64,000 bases of DNA from Rhodococcus tibetensis (GCF_024438035.1 NZ_JANFQF010000017.1:60716-124715), one strand, 5' to 3'; positions 35,553 to 45,307 are shown, counted from the first letter of the stretch. Numbers and translations: made by a program. The notes: generated by a model not told the origin, from the sequence alone.

Positions 35553-36652
35553 CCGGTGACCTCCCGGCAGGCTCGATAGAAGTCCGACCAGTCCTCGCGT
35601 TCGCGGACAACCGCTTCGAGGTACTCCGTCCACACCACCTTGTCGGCCACCGGATCCTTGAGTACGGATCCGAGGATGCCCGCTGCCACGTCGGACGGAC
35701 CCAGAATGCCGTTGCCGAAGTGTGCGGCGAGCGCTAATCCGTTGGTCACCACGGAGATGGCCTCTGCCGTCGACAATGTGCCGGACGGCGACTTCAGCTT
35801 GGTGCGGCCGTCCGCGGTGACCCCGGACCGCAACTCGCGGAACACGGTGACCACCCGGCGGATCTCGTCGACCGTCGCAGGAATTTTCGGCAGTTCCAAT
35901 GAGGCACCCAGTTGCTCGACGCGTCGCGTGACAATGGCTACCTCGTCCTCCTCGCTGGCCGGCAGCGGCAGGACCACCGTGTTGAAACGCCGGCGGAGTG
36001 CGGAGGAGAGATCGTTCACGCCGCGGTCGCGGTCGTTGGCGGTGGCGATCAGGTTGAAACCCTTGGCTGCCTGCACTTCGATGCCCAATTCGGGGACAGG
36101 CAGAGTCTTCTCCGAGAGCAAGGTGATCAGTGCGTCCTGGACGTCGGCCGGGATACGCGTCAGTTCCTCGACGCGGACGATCCGGCCGCTCTCCATGGCG
36201 GTCATCACCGGCGACGGAACGAGCGCGCCCGTGGTGGGGCCTTCGGCCAGTAGCCGGGCGTAGTTCCATCCATACCGGATGGCCTCTTCCGGCGTTCCGG
36301 ACGTTCCCTGGACCAGAAGTGTCGACGTTCCGGAGATCGCGGCCGAAAGATGTTCGGACACCCATGTCTTGGCCGTCCCCGGGACGCCGAGCAGTAGAAG
36401 TGCCCGATCGGTGGCCAGGGTAGCGACCGCGACCTCCAGCAACCGCCGGGGCCCGACATACTTCGGGCTGATCACCGTGCCGTCCTCGAGTTCGCCCCCG
36501 AGTAGGTACGTAACGACGGCCCACGGCGACATTTTCCACGACGGCGGCCGCGGGCGCGTGTCCTGAGCGGCGAGGACAGCGAGTTCTTCGGCGTAGTCCT
36601 GCTCGGCGTGGGGACGCAGCAGGTCGGCCCGGCCGGCCACGATCTCGGTCAC
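35549..36652 (-). CDS. MoxR-family AAA+ ATPase of the SWIM cluster
   Basis: A 367-residue AAA+ ATPase. Walker A is GVPGTAKT at 89-96, Walker B IVRVEEL near 158-164, sensor 1 LIATAND at 201-207, and the arginine-finger region DLSSALRRRFNTVVLP follows. It belongs to the MoxR group, whose members remodel or load metals or cofactors into partner proteins together with VWA proteins. The GTG start at 36652 has AAGGAG five to ten bases upstream and overlaps the DUF5691 stop by four bases. Confidence 0.92.
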   Translation of the reverse strand: MTEIVAGRADLLRPHAEQDYAEELAVLAAQDTRPRPPSWKMSPWAVVTYLLGGELEDGTVISPKYVGPRRLLEVAVATLATDRALLLLGVPGTAKTWVSEHLSAAISGTSTLLVQGTSGTPEEAIRYGWNYARLLAEGPTTGALVPSPVMTAMESGRIVRVEELTRIPADVQDALITLLSEKTLPVPELGIEVQAAKGFNLIATANDRDRGVNDLSSALRRRFNTVVLPLPASEEDEVAIVTRRVEQLGASLELPKIPATVDEIRRVVTVFRELRSGVTADGRTKLKSPSGTLSTAEAISVVTNGLALAAHFGNGILGPSDVAAGILGSVLKDPVADKVVWTEYLEAVVREREDWSDFYRACREVTG

Positions 36653-38124
36653 TCGAGCTCCTTCAGCAGCGTTCTGCGGTGGTCGATATTGGCGGCAGCC
36701 GTCGAGAACGCCTGTTGCCAGCCCGGGTCGCGGGTGCGTTCGGCGGCGGCGTGTAACAGCGGAGCGGCGCTGAACGGGAAGTGTGTCTCTGCACTGCGCA
36801 GCGTCGAGTAGTGGCTGTGCCGGGAGAACTGCCCGAGCTCCTTGCCCGTCGAGGCGTGCCGACCCGCCATGTCCTCGAATCGCGTGATGATTCGTTGCGC
36901 GAGATCGAGGGGCCACGGGTGCGGAAGATCTTCGAACAGCGCCGTCCCGTCCACGCCCAGCAAGTAGGAGTCGGCGTGCCCCGCGAGTATGTAGTCGAGC
37001 CGCTCACCGGCGGGAACGAGGGGGACGACACGTCGTTCGGTCTGCCTGCCTTCCTTGTGTAGGAAGGCGGACGCCCATCGCGGGTTACGCTGCAGCACTG
37101 TCGCGTTGACCCAGGCCTCGGTCATCACGTCACGCCATTGGTCCTCGATGCGGATGTCCAGAGCCTGGGACGCGGATCCGATCATGTCTTCCCACACCGA
37201 CAGGGGTGCCGCGGTGACCACCATTCGCAGCCACCAGCTCCGAATCCCCTTGTTCTTGAAGTGGACGTTCTCGATCCCGTCGCGCCGCGCCGAGTCATCG
37301 AGCGAACCCGGCATGTTTACCACCAGACGGGTGCGAAGCGGCTTCTTTTCCACCCGCACCCACGCGCGGGCGCGGGCAGCCATCCGCTGCGCGTACGCGG
37401 AGCGGGGAAGCTGGCGCAGCAACTGGACCGCCTGCTGGCGAACATCTTTGCGTCGGTCGTCGAGTGCGTGCTCGAGAAGTGCGGCGTCCGAATCGCCGAG
37501 CCCGGTGGCCAATCCTGTGATGAACGCTGCCCGGTGCTCGCCGCGTTCGGTATCCCACGTACGTCGCAGTTCCGCCGCGGCGGCAGCGGGATTTATCGAG
37601 CGCATCGCCGTGAGCCACTGCAAACGTTCCGGATGGGAGCCGTGCTGCCACACCTCGAGACGATCGGCCGTCCGCCGGAGCTCCGACCATTCCGGGTTCT
37701 GGGCGGCCAGCCACTGTCCGCGTGGTCCCGCGAGTCGGAGAATGTTCTCTCGGTGAGTGTCGTTACTGCGTGCCGCGGACAACAGATCGGCGACGAGATG
37801 ATCCGGCGCTCGGTATCCGCGCTCGACTGCGACGGCAAACCACTCCGGCAGAGTCCACGACTTGGCGGCGAGCAGTTGCATCAGGTGGCCGGCCGCCGCC
37901 GGGGGAAGTTGCAGCCGGTCGTCGTCGGCGGCGGGTGCGGGCAAGACGTACACGGAAGCGGTGACCCCGCCGTCCCGGTAGGCGTTTTCCAAAGCGGCCG
38001 CGCCCAGCAGTACTTCGGCGGGATCGCCGGTAATCGAATGTGCCAGTTCGCCCGTGGCGAGATCCTGCAGTGCGGGAGTGGACCGGGCTGTACCGAGGAG
38101 GGCTGTCGACAGAAGTTCACTCAT
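36649..38124 (-). CDS. DUF5691-family protein of the MoxR/SWIM cluster
   Basis: A 491-residue helical protein. The central part (about 190-250: ERGEHRAAFITGLATGLGDS, DDRRKDVRQQAVQLLRQLP) reads like HEAT-type repeats and suggests a scaffold. The C-terminal half contains WPLDLAQRIITRFEDMAGRH. Known only as DUF5691, encoded beside SWIM, MoxR and DUF5682 genes. Overlaps of four bases at both ends put it firmly in the operon. Confidence 0.82.
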   Translation of the reverse strand: MSELLSTALLGTARSTPALQDLATGELAHSITGDPAEVLLGAAALENAYRDGGVTASVYVLPAPAADDDRLQLPPAAAGHLMQLLAAKSWTLPEWFAVAVERGYRAPDHLVADLLSAARSNDTHRENILRLAGPRGQWLAAQNPEWSELRRTADRLEVWQHGSHPERLQWLTAMRSINPAAAAAELRRTWDTERGEHRAAFITGLATGLGDSDAALLEHALDDRRKDVRQQAVQLLRQLPRSAYAQRMAARARAWVRVEKKPLRTRLVVNMPGSLDDSARRDGIENVHFKNKGIRSWWLRMVVTAAPLSVWEDMIGSASQALDIRIEDQWRDVMTEAWVNATVLQRNPRWASAFLHKEGRQTERRVVPLVPAGERLDYILAGHADSYLLGVDGTALFEDLPHPWPLDLAQRIITRFEDMAGRHASTGKELGQFSRHSHYSTLRSAETHFPFSAAPLLHAAAERTRDPGWQQAFSTAAANIDHRRTLLKELE

Positions 38125-39470
38125 CGACGTCTGCCCACCGTGCGCATCGCGCCGGGCCGGGCTGTTCCGGGTCCGAGCGAGTGCACGACGCCGCGGTCGA
38201 ATACGGAGACCGGAGTCAGTGCCTCACTGTTCCAGTCACCACACACCGTGACCGGATGGCCGCCCGAGATCCCGAGTAGCGTCCACAGAGTCCTCTCGTC
38301 GCCGGTGACCGGCAACGCTCGCCCCTCCGCATCGACCAGCAGCCAACCGCCTTCCGTGACCGTCGGCGTGACATCGCCCAGCAGCACGGGCCACGAGCGG
38401 ATCCACGGGTCGGCGCCGATGACGTCGGCGAAGGCGTCGAGTGCCGTGTCGATGCCTCCCGCGCGAAGCGTCGTGAACGGCTCTGCCTGACCGTGGCACG
38501 CACCCCATTGGGCGCGCAGCGGCGCTGCGCCGGGGTAGAAGTGAATATCTGCGTCGACGAGCGAACCGAGCGGCGGAACGGCGTTCGCGAAGTTCGGTGC
38601 GCCGTGTGTGAAATCCAACAGTAGTGCCCAGCGGCCGCGGTCCCGGGCGCGTAACCACACCTTGCGGGTGAAGAGTCGTTTCTCTTCGGTGGTCTGGACG
38701 CCCAGCACCATCCAACGATCACGCACAGCCGGTTCACCACGCACCTTCTCGGTGGAGACCGGGTATCCCACGTGGGTGCGGACCGATGCGCGCAACGGCT
38801 CCGGCAGTTCGGTGAGACGGCGATGCGCGACCACGAGCAGATGCAGCTTGGCGTACTCACGAAGCAACCGGGCGGGCCAGTCGGCTCGCATCGCGACGGT
38901 GACGGAGAGCCGACGCAGGGCGGACGCGACGCCAGGAGCCTGCGCGTCGACCATCCGGGCGGCAACCGCATCGAATGCGGCGGGTGAGGTGTCCGTGGAT
39001 CCCAGCCCACCGCGGATCTGATCGGTGAGCCACAGGTCGAGTTCGTCGAGGCCCGCGGCGACCCGATCGGCGCGGCGTTCGGCGGCTTTCGCGAGCGCGG
39101 CCGACGGGGGAGTGGGCGGACCGGACTCGCTTGCGCTCGCAGCTCGTCGCCCCAGCCAGTCACTTGCGAACGGCGGAGAATCGGCGGTGTCCGGGACCCC
39201 GCCCTGCGACCACGACAGCAGTAGCCCGAGAGCGTGCTTGCAGGGAAACTTGCGGCTCGGACACGAACACGAAAAGGCAGGCCCGTCCAGATCGACCACC
39301 GTGCGGTACGGGCTCTTGCCGCTGCCTCGGCACAGCCCCCACAGCGCAGTGCCGGTGTGTCCCGTTTCCGACCACGACGCCGAGAGCGTGCGTGCGGCAG
39401 CGAGCGAGCCGGCATCGGCGGCGACCGATGCGACCTGTCCCTCCGACCAAGGCGACGTCACGTCAGTCAC
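38121..39470 (-). CDS. SWIM zinc-finger protein, first gene of the MoxR cluster
   Basis: A 449-residue protein with the SWIM zinc finger C68-x-C70, C77-x-H79 (CSCPSRKFPCKHALGLLLSW), a fold that binds DNA or protein. A serine/proline-rich linker (around 115-130) is partly encoded by DNA resembling the short repeat of the atu-like genes. A larger C-terminal alpha-beta region contains RWMVLGVQTTEEKRLFTRKV. The start is set at GTG 39470, since SWIM proteins of this cluster start near VTDVTSPWSE; GTG 39461 is possible. It is the lead gene and probably provides the nucleic-acid or target recognition step. Confidence 0.85.
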   Translation of the reverse strand: MTDVTSPWSEGQVASVAADAGSLAAARTLSASWSETGHTGTALWGLCRGSGKSPYRTVVDLDGPAFSCSCPSRKFPCKHALGLLLSWSQGGVPDTADSPPFASDWLGRRAASASESGPPTPPSAALAKAAERRADRVAAGLDELDLWLTDQIRGGLGSTDTSPAAFDAVAARMVDAQAPGVASALRRLSVTVAMRADWPARLLREYAKLHLLVVAHRRLTELPEPLRASVRTHVGYPVSTEKVRGEPAVRDRWMVLGVQTTEEKRLFTRKVWLRARDRGRWALLLDFTHGAPNFANAVPPLGSLVDADIHFYPGAAPLRAQWGACHGQAEPFTTLRAGGIDTALDAFADVIGADPWIRSWPVLLGDVTPTVTEGGWLLVDAEGRALPVTGDERTLWTLLGISGGHPVTVCGDWNSEALTPVSVFDRGVVHSLGPGTARPGAMRTVGRRR

Positions 39471-39523
39471 CGTAGGCGAGTTGTCCGACAGGCAGCGAGG
39501 AGGGTGCGGGCACCTGGCACGGT

Positions 39524-39919
39524 CTAGGTAGGTGTGGGTGAACCGGCGTGGGGCAACTGGGCCGCAGGCCGCGGTGGTTCGAACAATCCCGCGACGCTCG
39601 ACACCCGATCCGTGGAGTCTTCTACGGCGATGTTTTCGCCGGTCCGTAACCACCCGTTCCGCAGCGAAGATGTCAGCCAGTTGTCCAGCGCGGCCTGAGT
39701 CTCGAATTTGAGGACGATGACGCACACGTCGGACGTGCTGCTTTCCTTGAGCCATCCGCCGCCGAGAAATCCGGGGAAGAGGCGTGCCAGGCCGAGGCCG
39801 ACCTGAATCCAGTCAGCGAATTCCTCTTCGCACCCGTGGCTGACGCGCCGAACGATGGTGGTCGTCACGGAAGCATCGACTACGTCGCCTGTTCGGACGC
39901 TGTCGGCGGCGTTCGTCAC
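39524..39919 (-). CDS. Antibiotic biosynthesis monooxygenase-like (dimeric alpha-beta barrel) protein
   Basis: A 131-residue single-domain protein: VTTTIVRRVSHGCEEEFADW, LGLARLFPGFLGGGWLKES and VCVIVLKFETQAALDNWLTS follow the ferredoxin-like beta-alpha-beta pattern of the ABM superfamily, which includes small heme- or quinone-acting monooxygenases. No metal ligand stands out. The start is GTG 39919, with GAGG eight bases upstream; the TTG at 39994 would add an unstructured head. It lies 53 bases upstream of the SWIM gene on the same strand, so it may share its transcript. Confidence 0.7.
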   Translation of the reverse strand: MTNAADSVRTGDVVDASVTTTIVRRVSHGCEEEFADWIQVGLGLARLFPGFLGGGWLKESSTSDVCVIVLKFETQAALDNWLTSSLRNGWLRTGENIAVEDSTDRVSSVAGLFEPPRPAAQLPHAGSPTPT

Positions 39920-40040
39920 TGTGGTTACCTCGGATCCTGCTCGTCTGCGCGAGACGGTGGTTGCAAACGGAAGTGGTGGTGGCGACTCGGGCAATTCCCA
40001 AATTACCAGCGGCTTTGTGGCTGCGGACAGTCCACTGGTC

Positions 40041-40568
40041 TCAGAGTTGGTAGAACGGCGCGGCGTACCGGAACATTCCCGACACGGCGGCGTCCCATGC
40101 CGTGAGACGGCGAACCTGGAAATGGGACGACCAGGACGGCTCGTCCGGTTCGATTCCCACGGACGTTCCGGAGACGAATCCGAATCGGGGGTAGTACTCG
40201 AGGTGGCCGAGCAGTGCTACCAGCGGTTCGTCGCGGGAGTCTGCGGCGCCGAGCGCGGCATGCATGAGCGCCGAACCGACACCTCGGCGCTGGTGTCCGG
40301 GCAGCACACCGAGGGGACCGAGCGCGAGCACAGGGGTCGAGGTAACGGTGGCGCGGGTCAGGCACACGTGCCCCACTACCGACTCGTGCCACTCGGCGAC
40401 GAAGGTCAGCGGCGCAATCCATGCGTCGCTCGCGCGCAGCTTCTCGACGAGATCGACCTCGACGGGGGCGTCGAGATCGACCTCGACGGGGGCGTCGCCG
40501 CCGAAGGCCTGGCGATGGACGTCGGCGACCGCGGCGACGTCGCGGGCAGTCTCGAGTCGGATGAGCAT
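40041..40568 (-). CDS. GNAT-family N-acetyltransferase with an internal 8-residue duplication
   Basis: A 175-residue acetyltransferase of the YhbS type: LGPLGVLPGHQRRGVGSALM is the acetyl-CoA-binding signature, and LVALLGHLEYYPRFGFVSGT follows as in that group. Near residue 25 the eight residues DAPVEVDL occur twice in a row, encoded by a perfect 24-base tandem duplication, which lengthens the loop before the second strand. The substrate is unknown. Confidence 0.85.
   Translation of the reverse strand: MLIRLETARDVAAVADVHRQAFGGDAPVEVDLDAPVEVDLVEKLRASDAWIAPLTFVAEWHESVVGHVCLTRATVTSTPVLALGPLGVLPGHQRRGVGSALMHAALGAADSRDEPLVALLGHLEYYPRFGFVSGTSVGIEPDEPSWSSHFQVRRLTAWDAAVSGMFRYAAPFYQL
40450..40497. 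repeat. 24-bp tandem duplication inside the acetyltransferase gene
   Basis: Two identical 24-base units, 40450-40473 and 40474-40497, each starting AGATCGACCTCGACGGGGGC. The unit is a multiple of three, so the frame is kept and eight residues are duplicated. Confidence 0.9.
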
Positions 40569-40890
40569 GCTCGACAGCGTGCCGTGCAGGATTCGCCCGC
40601 CGCAACGAATTAGTGAAAACGTTCTGCTGCTGGCGGATAGCTGGACCCGCAGACCTCCGCAGAGGGTCCACGGGCTATCGGCGGACTGCCCGCGCGACAC
40701 TGTGAGCCGGTACAGGCCGAAGCGTTCTCTAATTGTGACCGTCGACGGTCTGGTGCTTCTGGGTTTTTCCGGCTCGGCGGTAGCAGTATGGGCATCACAG
40801 GTGACCGGGTCGGCCGCCGCGGCGGGTCGTGGAGCGGCAGGGAAGTGGGTGCGAGTGGCCGAGTCGCGGGTGACTCGATATAGTTGCAGT
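40569..40890. promoter_or_regulatory. Divergent intergenic region with the MarR promoter and operator
   Basis: No gene was recognised in these 322 bases. At the right end, TATAGT at 40879-40884 is a good -10 that would start transcription at or next to the GTG start codon 40891. The perfect palindrome GTTGCA-GTG-TGCAAC at 40883-40897 covers the -10 end, the start point and the first codons, and is the likely autoregulatory MarR site. Confidence 0.55.
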
Positions 40891-41391
40891 GTGCAACACA
40901 ACGACGTCGAATCGGGTGAGTCGTCCGCCTCGGGCGTCGTGGCTGTCCACGACGAACTCGTCCGCCTTGTGCGTCAGCTCGTCGCAGGAGACGGAACTTC
41001 GGTGGATTCGCCGACATTCGCTCAACATTCGCTGCTGTCGTACATCTCCCGCAATCCTGGGTGTAGAGCCACTCAGATCTCCGAGGCCTTCGGCGTGCAC
41101 CGCTCCACCGTGTCGCGTCAATTGCGCGTCTGCATCGATGAGGGATGGGTACACGCCGAGGCCGGACCGCTCCGCAGCGGCCATCCACTGAGCCTTACCG
41201 ACGCCGGTGTCGCCGTGCTGGCGGGCGCGGACGCCCGACGGGTGGAGGAAGTGCGCGACCGGATGGCGTCCTGGTCGGACAGCGACATCACCGCGTTCGC
41301 CGATCACCTGCGCCGATTCCGCCACGGCGGCGACGACTCATCGCGGCGCATCTCAGCCCACGAGAGCAACGGAGACGACACCCGTGCGTGA
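40891..41391 (+). CDS. MarR-family transcriptional regulator
   Basis: A 166-residue winged-helix protein: AQHSLLSYISRNPGCRATQI, SEAFGVHRSTVSRQLRVCID and an acidic wing (HPLSLTDAGVAVLAGADARR). The start GTG lacks a Shine-Dalgarno sequence and follows a -10 box at the spacing of a leaderless transcript. The start codon sits inside a palindrome, so the protein should repress its own gene. It overlaps the acyl-CoA synthetase gene by eight bases and therefore probably controls that gene, perhaps in answer to a fatty acid or acyl-CoA. Confidence 0.85.
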   Translation: MQHNDVESGESSASGVVAVHDELVRLVRQLVAGDGTSVDSPTFAQHSLLSYISRNPGCRATQISEAFGVHRSTVSRQLRVCIDEGWVHAEAGPLRSGHPLSLTDAGVAVLAGADARRVEEVRDRMASWSDSDITAFADHLRRFRHGGDDSSRRISAHESNGDDTRA

Positions 41392-43183
41392 GTACACGAG
41401 CCCACCGACCTTCACCGTCGCCGAGCACGAGAACGCGGTCTTGACGGTGTTCGCGCATGCCGAGACCACGCCCGACCGGGTGATGTACGCCCGACCGGAG
41501 GCCGAGGGCTGGGTCGATGTGACGGCGAAGGATTTCGCCGCGCTCGTCACCGGAGTCGCGAAGGGCCTTATCGCCAACGGTGTCCGGCCGGGCGACCGGG
41601 TAGCACTTCTGTCCTCCACCCGATTCGAGTGGTCCTTGCTCGACTACGCCATCTGGGCCACCGGTGCGGCCTCGGTTCCGATCTACGACTCCTCTTCACC
41701 TGATCAGATCCGGTGGATCATCGAGGATTCGGGCGCGGTGGCTGCGTTGGTGGAAACGCCGGCTCATGCGGCGAGCTTCGAGGGCGACGGCATCCCGTAC
41801 ACGTTGAAGAGCATCTTCACCATCGACGAAGATGCGGTGGGCACCCTCATCAAGGACGGACGCTCGATCGACGACTCCGAGGTGTTCAAGCGAGTCGTTG
41901 CGCTGACTGCCGGCGATCTGGCATCGCTCGTCTATACCTCCGGAACCACCGGACGGCCCAAAGGGTGCATTCTCACGCACCGCAACTTCTTGTCCGAGGT
42001 GCGGGCACTCCTCGCTGCGCCGATCGGTGACGTGGCGCGTCCAGATAACCGTGTCCTGACATTCCTTCCGCTGGCACACGTCCTGGCCCGTGCGGTGTCA
42101 CTCGCGATGTTCGAAGCGGGTGCCACCCAGGCACACTGGTCCGACTTCGGAACGGTCACTGGGGAATTCGAACGGTTCCGCCCCAACGCCATCCTCGGCG
42201 TTCCGCGCGTCTTCGAGAAGGTACGCGACGGCGCGGCCCGCAAGGCGGCGTCCGGTGGCGTCCTGCAGAAACGGATCTTCGACTTCGCCGAGGCGACCGC
42301 CATCGAGTACAGCCGGGCGCAGGACAACGGTGGGCCGGGACCGCTGCTCACGCTGCGTCGCGCAGTCGCCGACAAGCTGGTCTACGCCCGGCTGCGGTCT
42401 GCCTTGGGTGGGAACTGCTGGTGGGCGATCTCAGGTGGCGGAGCACTCATGCCGAGCCTCGGCCATTTCTTCCGCGGGATGGGTGTCCCCGTGTATGAAG
42501 GTTATGGACTCACCGAATCCACTGCCGCGCATTGCGTGAATGTTCCCGGCGCCCAGAAGATCGGAACGGTGGGCAAGCCGCTCGGGGGAAACGGTGTGCG
42601 CATCGCCGACGACGGTGAGATCGAACTGTGCGGTGACGTCGTCTTCGGCGGTTACTGGCGCAACGAGCACGCCACCCGGGACGCGCTGCACGACGGCTGG
42701 TTCCGCACCGGTGATCTGGGCGACCTCGACGAAGAGGGCTATCTCACCATCACCGGGCGCAAGAAGGATCTTCTGATTACTGCCGGTGGGAAGAACGTCT
42801 CCCCGGGACCCCTCGAGGATCGGCTGCGCTCGCACACCTTGGTGTCGCAGGCGGTGGTCGTGGGCGACGGTCGTCCGTTCATCGGTGCGCTACTGACCGT
42901 CGAACCGCAGGAGTTCGACAAGTGGAAGGCGGCCCACGGGAAACCGGCCGACGCATCGGTCGCCGATCTGCGCGAGAACGAAGCCCTGCGAGCGGAGCTC
43001 CAGGATGCCGTCGACGATGCGAATACCGCAGTCTCCCATGCCGAGTCGATCAAACGGTTCATCGTTCTCGAACGCGACCTCACCGAGGCGGACGGCGAAC
43101 TGACGGCAACCATGAAAATCAAACGTCCGGTGGTGACGGAACGCTTCGCTGCCGACATCGATGCGCTGTATCGCCGGGCCTGA
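41384..43183 (+). CDS. fadD15: Long-chain fatty-acid-CoA ligase, FadD15-like
   Basis: A 599-residue AMP-forming acyl-CoA synthetase. The P-loop YTSGTTGRPKG is at 184-194, followed by LPLAHVLARAVSLAMFEAGA, YEGYGLTESTAA (A5-type motif), GWFRTGDLGDLDEEGYL and the C-terminal lysine region GRKKDLLITAGGKNVSPGPL. Length and motifs match mycobacterial FadD15-type enzymes, which activate long-chain fatty acids for degradation or lipid synthesis. The start is GTG 41384 with GGAG upstream. It is coupled to the MarR gene. Confidence 0.9.
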   Translation: MREYTSPPTFTVAEHENAVLTVFAHAETTPDRVMYARPEAEGWVDVTAKDFAALVTGVAKGLIANGVRPGDRVALLSSTRFEWSLLDYAIWATGAASVPIYDSSSPDQIRWIIEDSGAVAALVETPAHAASFEGDGIPYTLKSIFTIDEDAVGTLIKDGRSIDDSEVFKRVVALTAGDLASLVYTSGTTGRPKGCILTHRNFLSEVRALLAAPIGDVARPDNRVLTFLPLAHVLARAVSLAMFEAGATQAHWSDFGTVTGEFERFRPNAILGVPRVFEKVRDGAARKAASGGVLQKRIFDFAEATAIEYSRAQDNGGPGPLLTLRRAVADKLVYARLRSALGGNCWWAISGGGALMPSLGHFFRGMGVPVYEGYGLTESTAAHCVNVPGAQKIGTVGKPLGGNGVRIADDGEIELCGDVVFGGYWRNEHATRDALHDGWFRTGDLGDLDEEGYLTITGRKKDLLITAGGKNVSPGPLEDRLRSHTLVSQAVVVGDGRPFIGALLTVEPQEFDKWKAAHGKPADASVADLRENEALRAELQDAVDDANTAVSHAESIKRFIVLERDLTEADGELTATMKIKRPVVTERFAADIDALYRRA

Positions 43184-43200
43184 CCGGTTACTGTGGCGAC

Positions 43201-43299
43201 ATGACGACCGCCTTCGTCCTTTCGGCTGGGGCGAGCGTCGGAGCCATCGAGGTCGTATTGCTGCAAAAGCGATTCGGGACCCACGCTCGCACACTGTAA
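43201..43299 (+). pseudogene. N-terminal stub of a patatin-like phospholipase
   Basis: A 32-codon frame reads MTTAFVLSAGASVGAIEVVL and ends soon after LLQKRF. This mirrors the start of patatin-like phospholipases (FVLSGGGSLGA-V-V-ML-AL), with the oxyanion loop partly changed. The rest of the enzyme, including the serine motif, is missing, and the next gene begins 76 bases later. It is a remnant left by deletion. Confidence 0.5.
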
Positions 43300-43374
43300 C
43301 TTCGGTCACATCAACGCAATCGACACGAGTGCAGTGGTGACTTGTTTTCGTCGCGGGGTGGCTACTGTGGGTGC

Positions 43375-43869
43375 ATGGCGGTCACGGTGGAGCGGGCAGT
43401 GCTGGATCAGGCGGAAGACATAGTTCAGATGCACTGGGACGCAGAGGATTGGCTTGCAGCGCAGCAGATCGACCCGCCGTGCCGCGGTGACGTGTCGCTC
43501 GCCGATGTGCGTGAACAAGTCGAGGCTGGTGAATGGCGCGTCGCACGATCCGGCGGATTCGTGGCAGGCGCCCTCCGCGTGTTGCGCGCCGATCCTGACA
43601 TTTGGGCCGAGGATGATGTTCCCGCCACCTACGTTGCGCGGGTGATGACGGATCGCCGCCACGCGAGCCCGGGGTTGGGTGCGCAACTTCTGCGATGGGT
43701 GGACGAGCACGCCCGGACAGAGGCCGCGTCCGTCGTCCGACTCGAGTGCGTGGAGACCAACAGTCGACTACGCACCTACTACGAGGAGCAGGGCTTTTTC
43801 CTGGTGGGCCGCCGCGACTTCGAGGTCGAGTGGCCCAGCGTCGTGCTATTGGAAAAGGCGATTCGCTGA
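43375..43869 (+). CDS. GNAT-family N-acetyltransferase
   Basis: A 164-residue acetyltransferase: VARVMTDRRHASPGLGAQLL is the acetyl-CoA loop and RLECVETNSRLRTYYEEQGF the typical C-terminal strand-helix of the family. The substrate is unknown. It lies tail to tail with the ABC ATPase gene, four bases apart. Confidence 0.82.
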   Translation: MAVTVERAVLDQAEDIVQMHWDAEDWLAAQQIDPPCRGDVSLADVREQVEAGEWRVARSGGFVAGALRVLRADPDIWAEDDVPATYVARVMTDRRHASPGLGAQLLRWVDEHARTEAASVVRLECVETNSRLRTYYEEQGFFLVGRRDFEVEWPSVVLLEKAIR

Positions 43870-43873
43870 CTGA

Positions 43874-44628
<755 letters not shown>

Positions 44629-44632
<4 letters not shown>

Positions 44633-45297
44633 CTGGCCACATACCTCTCGAGTCGGGCTTCGAGTCGGCCCTGAACGGCCGAGAGGACGATGCAGATCAC
44701 CCAGTAATACAGCGCTGCGACGCCGTAGAGGGCGAAGAAGTCGAATGTCGGTGCTGCGGCGAGCTGGGCGACGCGGAGCAGTTCGGTCACCAGGATCGTC
44801 GACGCCAGCGAGGTGTCCTTCACCAGTGAGATCAGTGTGTTGGACAGCGGCGGGACGGCCACCCGCGCGGCCTGCGGCAGCACGATCCGCTGCAGTGTGG
44901 TGGTGTAGCCCATGCCGATGGTCTGCGCGGCTTCCCACTGTCCCTTGGGGATCGACAGGATCGCCGACCGGATCACCTCGGCTGCGTAACCGCCGACGTT
45001 GAGGCTGAACGCGATCACAGCCGCCGGGAACGGTTCGAGTGTCACCCCGAACTGCGGCAGCGCGTAGAAGACGATGAACAACTGCACCAGCAGCGGTGTG
45101 CCGCGGATGATGGAGATGTAGAAGCGGGCCACCACCGACAGCGGCTTGATCGACGAGATCCGCGCGAGCGCCACCAGCAACGCGATGACGAGCCCGATGG
45201 TGAAGCTGATGATCGTCAGCGGAATCGTCATGGTGACCGTGGCCTTCAGCATCGGCCACAGGTTGTCCAGAATCAGCTGGACTGTTGCGTCGTCCAC
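44629..45297 (-). CDS. Polar amino acid ABC transporter, permease
   Basis: A 222-residue permease with five spans and the HisM-type EAA loop ESAAQTIGMGYTTTLQRIVLPQ (seen as WEAAQTIGMGYTTTLQRIVL), preceded by IIRGTPLLVQLFIVFYALPQ, a hallmark of His/Glu/Arg permeases. It forms the membrane channel of the importer. It starts 11 bases after the binding-protein gene. Confidence 0.93.
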
Positions 45298-45307
45298 AGG
45301 CAGGCTC

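Noticed and set aside
37138..38490. Plus-strand frame of 450 codons
   Set aside because: Antisense to the DUF5691 and SWIM genes and non-protein-like.
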